The translations under genes and the position numbers were made by a program. 5,940 nt of DNA from Pseudomonadota bacterium (GTDB lineage Bacteria; Pseudomonadota; Alphaproteobacteria; Rhizobiales; Beijerinckiaceae): contig JAGTAM010000696.1 of NCBI GenBank assembly GCA_023422485.1, forward strand, positions 1 through 5,940, written 5' to 3'. Position 1 is the first letter of the stretch; each line of letters opens with the position of its first letter. Shown here one piece after another: positions 1-4,832 of the stretch. Below the pieces are notes generated by a model that saw nothing but the letters and a program-made list of their open reading frames with translations, searched no databases and had not been told where the DNA came from.

Positions 1-1046
1 GCTCGCACGTCCTCGGGGCCGGGGCCGGTGACGACCAGCGTCGGCACCCGGTTGCCCCGCGGCGGCAGCAGGGCGAGCCGCGGCCCGGTGATCGGCCCGA
101 GATCCTCGACGCCCTCCGTGCCGCGGATCTCGGCGGCGGTGCCGACGAGCAGGTTGGCGCCGTTGCGGCCGGAGAGCGGCGGCCCGAAGCTGACCGCGGG
201 CCGGGCGAGCCGGCTCACGACCGCCACGGCCTGTACGGCGCCGATCATCCGCTCCAGCCGCGGCAGGGTCGGCTTCTCGTTGAGCAGCACGCCGACGGGC
301 AGCGCCCCACTCTCGTCGGGCTCCAGGGCGGCCAGCGATTTCAGGTCGAGATCGGCGGCGGGCGCGACCACCAGCCCGGAGCGGGAGGGGTCGATCTGGG
401 TCCACAGTTCGTAGGTCGCCTCGATGCCGCAATCGACCCGGTGGCGCTGGCTCGCGGTCAGGGTGACGGCGTTGTAGCCGGCCTTGAGGACGCCGTCGGG
501 AATGGCGAATTCCACGACCTTGACTGCGCCGGGCGCCTGGATCCGGGTCCAGCCGACCTTGGTGCCGTTGACGAGGCCTGTGAGTTCCGAGCCCTCGGGC
601 GCCACCGAGATCGCCGAGAGGTAGGAGACCCGCAGCCGCGCCGCGCTCCGCGCCTGCCCCTCGGTGAGGTAGACCGGGTATTGCAGCACGTCCTCCTCGC
701 CCGAGAGGCGGAAGCCGCGGGTGCCCGCGGGCAGGCGGCGGGCCGGGGCGATGGTGGCCTGCACCTGCGTGCGGCGGGCGGCGTCCGGATTCTCCGTCGG
801 AGAGCGGCCCGGCGGCGCCGACGGTTGCGCGCTCGACTGGGCGGGCGCCTGAGACGGCGCCGGATTCGGCTTGCGCAGGGCATCCCCGGTCGGGGGCACC
901 GTGAGGCGCTCGGCCGGACCGGTCCCGAGGAAGCTCTGCGCCCGGGCGGTCGAACCCGACGTGATCCAGCCCGCCGCGACCATGCAGGCGAGCGCCCAGG
1001 CCATCCGGCGCCACGGACCGAAGCCGAAGCGAGAGGGATGCCGCAT
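1..1046 (-). CDS. bcsB: Cellulose synthase periplasmic subunit BcsB, N-terminal part (gene cut by the left edge)
   Basis: BcsB is the periplasmic, inner-membrane-anchored partner of BcsA that guides the glucan chain. About 348 residues are visible of a family usually around 700-800, so roughly the first half is present. A signal peptide is clear: an n-region with two arginines (residues 13-14), a hydrophobic stretch from about 15 to 28, and likely cleavage after TARA at residue 36. A Pro/Gln/Ser-rich linker follows (about 55-85). The next part matches the first BcsB carbohydrate-binding and flavodoxin-like region, including the family-typical stretch HRVDCGIEATYELWTQID. The start is chosen at 1046 because a GAGGGGG Shine-Dalgarno sequence lies 6 bases before it. 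An in-frame ATG at 1052 directly abuts that sequence and is less likely. The gene follows bcsA by 11 bases and is almost certainly cotranscribed with it. The identity is secure; the C-terminal domain and membrane anchor are outside the window. Confidence 0.93.
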   Translation of the reverse strand, partial: MRHPSRFGFGPWRRMAWALACMVAAGWITSGSTARAQSFLGTGPAERLTVPPTGDALRKPNPAPSQAPAQSSAQPSAPPGRSPTENPDAARRTQVQATIAPARRLPAGTRGFRLSGEEDVLQYPVYLTEGQARSAARLRVSYLSAISVAPEGSELTGLVNGTKVGWTRIQAPGAVKVVEFAIPDGVLKAGYNAVTLTASQRHRVDCGIEATYELWTQIDPSRSGLVVAPAADLDLKSLAALEPDESGALPVGVLLNEKPTLPRLERMIGAVQAVAVVSRLARPAVSFGPPLSGRNGANLLVGTAAEIRGTEGVEDLGPITGPRLALLPPRGNRVPTLVVTGPGPEDVR

Positions 1047-1052
1047 CGCCAT

Positions 1053-1059
1053 CCCCCTC
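1053..1059 (-). promoter_or_regulatory. Ribosome binding site of bcsB, overlapping the bcsA stop codon
   Basis: The minus strand reads TGAGGGGG, so the last two bases of the bcsA TGA stop form the start of a GAGGGGG Shine-Dalgarno sequence. It is 6 bases from the ATG at 1046 and 0 bases from the ATG at 1052, which decides the bcsB start. Ribosomes terminating on bcsA would sit on this site, so translational coupling of bcsB to bcsA is likely (inference). Confidence 0.75.
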
Positions 1060-3532
1060 ACGCCGTGCCCGCTTCGCGACCGGAGCGCCCGCCGAGCGCG
1101 CGCTCGTTCTCGTAGTCGAGCATCATCCGCACCCAGTCGTTCGAGGCGCGGGCCGGGGTTTGGGCAGGGTTTTGGGTCGGGGTTTGGCCCGGAGCCTGAG
1201 CCGCGGCCTGGGCGACACCCGGTTCCGGCTCCTGCGCCGTCGGCAGAACGGCCTGGAGCGCGGGGGCCTGCACCGACGACGGAAGCAGCGGCTCGGGCAG
1301 GTTCGCCCCGGTCGGGGCCTGTTCCGGCGCGTCGTAGATCGGAGAGGTGCCGTCGATCACCGGGGCGACAGCGGGGCGGGCATCGGCGGCGAACGCGTAG
1401 CGCACGGCGCGCACCGGCTCGGACAGCCCCCACCAGATGAATTGCAGCGTGCCGGTGAGGATGTCCTTGTGGCGGCGGCGTCGCATCTGGAAGCGGCGCA
1501 TCGCCTCCGCGTCGCCGTACATCAGGCCGGCCAGCGCCACGTAATCCTGCGGGCGCAGGCGGCCGAAGCTCAGGCGGGCGAAGGCCTCGTCCTTGGTCCG
1601 CTCGATCCCCTCCAGAGTCACCGGCAGGGCGCCGGCCGGGCGCGCACCCTGAACCGGGACGACGGTGAGCAGGCCGGTCATGGTCCGGTGCCCGACCCCG
1701 GTCGGCAGCAGGGCGGCGGGCAGGCGCACCGTGCAGGCCTCCGCCGAGACGCGCTCGATCGACACGTCGATGGCCCGGCCGCCCAGCGTGATCTGGCCGC
1801 GCCGATTGATGGCGAGGGAGGGCGTGCGCTCCAACTGGCGCCGCTCGGCGCAGACACCGAGCGCGGCGCCCGCGGTGAGCAGGTTGAAGAAGTTCCACAG
1901 GCCGACCACCAGCATGAGGTTGGTCACGCCCGGCTCGAACAGGTAGCGCCACGTCGCCACGGCGCAGCCCGCCGCGAGCAGCCCGTAGACGGCGAAGAAG
2001 GGCAGCGAGGCCGACGAGAGGTGGTTGTGGTCGAGACTGATGCCCTTGTCGGTGACGTTGAAGGTGGGCTTTCGCGGCGACCAGATCACCGAGACGATCG
2101 CCTTCGACAGATACAGGCCCTGGACGTACTCGTAGAGCTCCGACACGAACGGCCAGCGGAATTTACCGTAAACGTAGTTCTGCATCATCAGGTTGATGAC
2201 GATGTAGGTCGCCGTGTACGCGATCGATTCATCGACGCTGGCGACGAAAATCTTCAGGTCGAAGAAGATGTGCAAGAGCGGCGCGAACATGAAGATCAGC
2301 CGCGGCACCGGGAAGAACCAGAACGTCATGCTGGAGAGGTAGGCGAGCTTCTGGATCGGCTTGAGCCCCTTCTGCAGCGCGGGGTTCTTCAAGAGCAGGA
2401 TCTGAAACATGCCCTGGCACCAGCGCGAGCGCTGGCCGATGAAGGCCGAGAGCGTCTCCGGCTGGAGGCCGGCGATGAGCGGCTTGTCGACGTAGGCGCT
2501 GGTCCAGCCGCGGGAATGCAGCTCGAACGCGGTCTCGCAATCCTCGGTGATGGTGATGCCCGAGAACCCGCCGGCCTCGTCCAGCGCGGTGCGGCGCAAC
2601 AGGGCGGCGGAGCCGCAGAAGAACGAGCCGTTCCACTTGTCGAGCCCGCGCTGCGTCACCGCGTAGAACATCTCGTTCTCCGACGGCATCCGCTCGAAGG
2701 TCTTCAGGTTTCGCTCGATCGGATCGGGATTGAGGAAGGCGTGCGGGGTCTGGACGAGGAAGAGCTTCGGATCCTCGGCGAAGTAGCCGACGGTCTCGCT
2801 GAGGAAGGAGCGGAACGGGACGTGGTCGGCGTCGAACACGACGACGATCTCGCCGGTGGCGAAGGCGAGCCCGTTGTTGAGGTTGCCCGCCTTGGCGTGC
2901 TCGTTGCGGGCGCGGGTGAGGTAGCGGCAGCCGAGCGCTTCGGCGAGCGCGGTCAGGTCGCGCCGCCGCTCGCGCGCGGCCTTGGCCTTCTCGGGGTTCG
3001 GATCGGCGCATTTCTGGTCCGATCCGCCGTCGTCGAGCAGCCAGACGGTGAGCTTGTCGGGCGGGTAGTTCATCTGGCGCGCGGCCGCCAGCGTCATCGC
3101 CAGGATGGCGGCGTCCTCGTTGTAGCTCGGCACGAAGACGTCGACGGTGGGCAGGTCGCCCGCGCTCGCCACCGGGGGCGGACGCCGCTTGAGCGGGTCG
3201 GCGTTGATGATCAGGCTGACGAACAGGATGAAGACGCAGTACAGCTCGCCGAGCAGCAGCAGCAGGCCGAAGCCGAAGCTGACCGGATCGCCGGGGGAGG
3301 GCAGCGTATCGGTGACCCGCCACAGGATGTAGCGGAGCACCACGAGGCTCCCGAGCGCCAGGAACACGAAGCGGGTGCGCGGCCCGTCGAGGAACAGCCA
3401 CAGCACGATCATCGCCGCCATGGCAGCCAAGCTCATGGCGAGCTGGTTCTGAGTTCCGACCGGCTGGCTCAGCAGGACGAGGCCGGCGACCGTCGTTCCC
3501 ATCCACGCCAGCCACCGCAGCGCACGTATCAC
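1058..3532 (-). CDS. bcsA: Cellulose synthase catalytic subunit BcsA (UDP-forming), with PilZ domain
   Basis: BcsA polymerises UDP-glucose into beta-1,4-glucan at the inner membrane and extrudes it through its own channel; cyclic di-GMP normally activates it through PilZ. Numbering is from the GTG at 3532 (824 residues). Four N-terminal membrane segments lie at about 12-25, 31-48, 55-71 and 85-109. The family 2 glycosyltransferase domain (about 127-378) has SYNE, DDG (167-169), the metal-binding DAD (234-236), FFCGS (304-308), TED (329-331) with the catalytic-base aspartate, and QRSRW (367-371). Further membrane helices and the intact gating-loop motif FNVTDKG (491-497) follow. PilZ spans about 563-673: RxxxR is present (R565, R569), but DxSxxG reads DVSIER, lacking the glycine. 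A tail of about 110 residues rich in Pro, Gln and Ala ends the protein. Start: an AGGGG lies 8 bases before 3532. The frame stays open to a GTG at 3613 (851 residues), but that has no Shine-Dalgarno and the extra codons include several rare A/T-ending ones. bcsB follows directly. Confidence 0.95.
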   Translation of the reverse strand: MIRALRWLAWMGTTVAGLVLLSQPVGTQNQLAMSLAAMAAMIVLWLFLDGPRTRFVFLALGSLVVLRYILWRVTDTLPSPGDPVSFGFGLLLLLGELYCVFILFVSLIINADPLKRRPPPVASAGDLPTVDVFVPSYNEDAAILAMTLAAARQMNYPPDKLTVWLLDDGGSDQKCADPNPEKAKAARERRRDLTALAEALGCRYLTRARNEHAKAGNLNNGLAFATGEIVVVFDADHVPFRSFLSETVGYFAEDPKLFLVQTPHAFLNPDPIERNLKTFERMPSENEMFYAVTQRGLDKWNGSFFCGSAALLRRTALDEAGGFSGITITEDCETAFELHSRGWTSAYVDKPLIAGLQPETLSAFIGQRSRWCQGMFQILLLKNPALQKGLKPIQKLAYLSSMTFWFFPVPRLIFMFAPLLHIFFDLKIFVASVDESIAYTATYIVINLMMQNYVYGKFRWPFVSELYEYVQGLYLSKAIVSVIWSPRKPTFNVTDKGISLDHNHLSSASLPFFAVYGLLAAGCAVATWRYLFEPGVTNLMLVVGLWNFFNLLTAGAALGVCAERRQLERTPSLAINRRGQITLGGRAIDVSIERVSAEACTVRLPAALLPTGVGHRTMTGLLTVVPVQGARPAGALPVTLEGIERTKDEAFARLSFGRLRPQDYVALAGLMYGDAEAMRRFQMRRRRHKDILTGTLQFIWWGLSEPVRAVRYAFAADARPAVAPVIDGTSPIYDAPEQAPTGANLPEPLLPSSVQAPALQAVLPTAQEPEPGVAQAAAQAPGQTPTQNPAQTPARASNDWVRMMLDYENERALGGRSGREAGTA
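1155..1190. repeat. Three-unit 12-bp tandem repeat inside the 3' end of bcsA, G-rich on the plus strand
   Basis: Three imperfect 12-base units lie back to back at 1155-1166, 1167-1178 and 1179-1190, each of the type (c/a)GGGgttTGGG on the plus strand. They encode part of the Pro/Gln-rich tail of BcsA (around PGQTPTQNPAQTP). The plus strand has G-runs at 1156-1159, 1163-1165, 1168-1170, 1175-1177 and 1180-1183 with loops of 2 to 4 bases, which fits the usual G-quadruplex pattern. Such a structure would form on the template strand of bcsA. Whether it forms is not known. Confidence 0.7.
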
Positions 3533-3540
3533 ACTCGCCA

Positions 3541-3545
3541 CCCCT
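3541..3545 (-). promoter_or_regulatory. Likely ribosome binding site of bcsA
   Basis: The minus strand reads AGGGG here, 8 bases before the GTG at 3532. It is the only convincing Shine-Dalgarno near the 5' end of the bcsA frame; the GTG at 3613 has none and the GTG at 3541 overlaps this site. Confidence 0.5.
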
Positions 3546-3701
3546 GCGTCGTGGACGGATCCATCATTAAAATACGACGATTTCCGGATCTGTTCACGAG
3601 TCAGCCGCCCCACTCTGCGAACAGGGTTGATTTTGCGCTGCGGGGTGCCGCGTCATCCGTCGAACAAGGTCCGAGCCGGTAAAAGGACTCTCGCAGCCGT
3701 C

Positions 3702-3726
3702 AATGCAATATAGAGGAATGTGTTCC
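3702..3726 (-). promoter_or_regulatory. Possible GGAAC-type (EcfG-like) promoter upstream of bcsA
   Basis: On the minus strand GGAAC (3726-3722) is followed after 16 bases by CATT (3705-3702). Alphaproteobacterial general-stress sigma factors of the EcfG group are known to use promoters of the form GGAAC, 16-17 bases, then CGTT or GTT. The -35 part matches fully and the -10 part differs at one of four positions. Transcription would start roughly 160 bases upstream of the bcsA GTG. This is a weak, pattern-only call; a TTGACG hexamer beginning near 3703 has no good -10 partner. Confidence 0.25.
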
Positions 3727-3737
3727 TGATATAGAGG
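3708..3737. repeat. 9-bp direct repeats flanking an inverted repeat upstream of bcsA
   Basis: ATATAGAGG occurs at 3708-3716 and again at 3729-3737, 21 bases apart start to start, about two helical turns. Between and overlapping them lies the inverted repeat AGGAA-TGTG-TTCCT (3714-3727). The block is clearly richer in A+T than its surroundings. Two identical sites on the same helix face are typical of regulator binding sites, but the regulator is unknown. Confidence 0.5.
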
Positions 3738-3816
3738 TCGAGTACGGCGATCGAGTCTCGCCCGACGGGGAAGTACTTTGCGGTGAGGCAAGAGGGCAAG
3801 GCGGCGGATTGTCCAT

Positions 3817-3843
3817 GCCGGTTCGGGACTTGATCCCACCGGC
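3817..3843 (-). terminator. Hairpin between bcsS and bcsA (terminator or leader structure)
   Basis: GCCGGT (3817-3822) pairs with ACCGGC (3838-3843), and inside that GGGA (3825-3828) pairs with TCCC (3834-3837) around a 5-base loop, with a 2-base bulge. This gives about 10 base pairs. No T-run follows on the minus strand, so intrinsic termination is uncertain. Confidence 0.35.
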
Positions 3844-3852
3844 CCGATGGAC

Positions 3853-3876
3853 GGCCCCTCGCCGGAGGGCGAGGCC
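3853..3876 (-). terminator. Hairpin just downstream of bcsS (candidate terminator)
   Basis: CCTCGCC (3857-3863) pairs perfectly with GGCGAGG (3868-3874) around a GGAG loop, and GG (3853-3854) can add pairs with CC (3875-3876) across a small bulge. It starts about 14 bases after the bcsS stop. It lacks a T-tract, so it may only attenuate transcription or protect the 3' end of the bcsS message. Confidence 0.45.
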
Positions 3877-3889
3877 TGCGGGCTCGCGC

Positions 3890-4702
3890 TCAGAAATTCG
3901 CCCGCGCCTCGATGCTCGAATAATAGCCCGTGCCCTGCACGCGGTCCCGCACGTAGCCGACGGCGAGCGACATCTGGACGGGGCCGAAGGTGAGGCCGGA
4001 GAGGTGGGCGCCGACGCGGTACTGGCGGAAGAAGTCGTCGCCCAGGAACAGCGCCTCCGGGCCGATATAGACGCCGTCGGCGACCATGTAGCCGACGCGG
4101 AAGCGGGAATAGTAGGCGTTGAACTTGGTCGAGTAGGAGCCGTAGGCCGAGACCATGGTCCGGTCGGTCGGCGTCGCGTAGAAGTTGCCGGCGACCTTCA
4201 GGCCGACGCCGGTGCCGACCACCGGGTTGCCGGGGTCGGGGATCGAGAGCTGGTTGCTGCGGACATTGAAGCCGATATAGCCGGCGAGCGCCGCGTCGCG
4301 CCAGATCCACTCGTAGCCGGCGAGCAGCGAGCCCTCCTGCTGGTAGCCGGTGACCCGGGCGCCGACGGCCTGCCCGGGATAGGAGTAGGTGCCGGCCACG
4401 CCCTCGACGCGCACGCGCGCGCCGCTCACCGTCGGCGGACTCCCGAGTGCCGTCGTGACGGTGACGGAGCCGAAGGCCGAGGAGTTGGAGGTGATGCTGG
4501 TCGAGCCGTCGACGGCCACCGCCCAGCTGTCGTCCACCGCCTGCGCCTGCGCGCCGGTGTACCAATCGACGCCGGCCGCCGCGGGCGCCGGGGCCGGCAG
4601 GTCGGCGGCCCGGGCCGGGGCGGCGAGCACGGCCGCGAGGCCGCAGGCAAGAATACAGAGATTCCCGGGAGTCCGTTGATGGTTGCGAGAACCCACAGCC
4701 AT
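3890..4702 (-). CDS. bcsS: Cellulose biosynthesis accessory protein, BcsS-type outer-membrane beta-barrel
   Basis: This is a predicted secreted protein of 270 residues resembling the BcsS family found at cellulose loci of alphaproteobacteria; the biochemical role of the family is, to my knowledge, not established. A signal peptide is clear: basic N-terminus, hydrophobic core at about 14-28, likely cleavage after ARA at residue 32. The mature part is rich in alternating polar and hydrophobic residues, Gly, Tyr and Ser, and ends in phenylalanine, as outer-membrane barrels do. Recognisable family stretches are WYTGAQAQ (47-54), AGTYSYPG (103-110), LLAGYEW (126-132), GSYSTKFNAYYSRFRVGY (188-205), and GPEALFLGDDFFRQYRVGAH (214-233). 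The start at 4702 has a GAGG 5 bases upstream. A longer frame from a GTG at 4732 lacks such a site and would lengthen the signal peptide unusually. It lies immediately upstream of bcsA. The related BcsN family is the main alternative. Confidence 0.78.
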   Translation of the reverse strand: MAVGSRNHQRTPGNLCILACGLAAVLAAPARAADLPAPAPAAAGVDWYTGAQAQAVDDSWAVAVDGSTSITSNSSAFGSVTVTTALGSPPTVSGARVRVEGVAGTYSYPGQAVGARVTGYQQEGSLLAGYEWIWRDAALAGYIGFNVRSNQLSIPDPGNPVVGTGVGLKVAGNFYATPTDRTMVSAYGSYSTKFNAYYSRFRVGYMVADGVYIGPEALFLGDDFFRQYRVGAHLSGLTFGPVQMSLAVGYVRDRVQGTGYYSSIEARANF

Positions 4703-4707
4703 TCGAT

Positions 4708-4711
4708 CCTC
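4708..4711 (-). promoter_or_regulatory. Ribosome binding site of bcsS
   Basis: The minus strand reads GAGG followed by a 5-base spacer and the ATG at 4702. This selects 4702 over the in-frame GTG at 4732. Confidence 0.65.
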
Positions 4712-4731
4712 GGATACGCACACGCTACGCA

Positions 4732-4743
4732 CCGATTTATCGG
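4732..4743. promoter_or_regulatory. Small palindrome upstream of bcsS
   Basis: CCGAT-TT-ATCGG is a 5+5 inverted repeat with a 2-base centre, about 30 bases upstream of the bcsS start in the short gap after the kinase gene. Its position suits an operator overlapping a promoter, but it could be chance. Nearby, GAAAACT occurs twice in tandem (4769-4775 and 4778-4784, period 9). Confidence 0.25.
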
Positions 4744-4832
4744 GGCCCAGGGTTAACAGGAGCCTCCCGAAAACTGAGAAAACTTCGATCGGTTTACTGA
4801 CATCGCGTCGGCGGACGTTCCGCGAGAGGCCG

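Larger units (their letters stand above)
3533..3889 (-). other. Intergenic leader between bcsS and bcsA
   Basis: These 357 bases hold no supported gene. From the bcsS side they contain two G+C-rich hairpins (3853-3876 and 3817-3843), an A+T-richer block with 9-bp direct repeats around an inverted repeat (3708-3737), and a second A+T-rich patch at about 3560-3600 next to bcsA. The gap is long for an operon interior, so a separate bcsA promoter here is plausible. A long 5' leader with RNA-level control is also possible, but I recognise no known riboswitch. Confidence 0.6.

Noticed and set aside
16..30. Second G-quadruplex candidate at the left edge (runs of GGGG separated by CC)
   Set aside because: There are only two full G-runs plus a GG pair, below the usual four-run requirement.
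441..1115. Plus-strand frames opposite bcsB and at its 5' end
   Set aside because: They have no domain and composition typical of antisense shadows, while the minus frame encodes a signal peptide and BcsB motifs.
3500..3502. ATG at 3502 as the bcsA start
   Set aside because: It has no good ribosome site and would remove the residues preceding the first membrane segment, including the conserved-looking RALRWLAW stretch.
1160..3682. An 840-codon open frame on the plus strand, opposite bcsA
   Set aside because: It mirrors bcsA, whose motifs are unambiguous. Its translation is dominated by Arg, Gly, Glu and Val with no recognisable domain, as expected for the antisense of a GC-rich gene.
4640..4660. 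Possible lipoprotein lipobox (ILAC, residues 17-20) in the BcsS signal peptide
   Set aside because: The cysteine lies in the middle of the hydrophobic core, and the -2 leucine is a poor fit. A standard signal peptidase I site (ARA) follows 12 residues later.
3594..4721. A 375-codon minus-strand frame overlapping bcsS
   Set aside because: It is a shifted-frame shadow of bcsS, Arg/Gly-rich, without domains, and it runs through both hairpins and the intergenic repeats.
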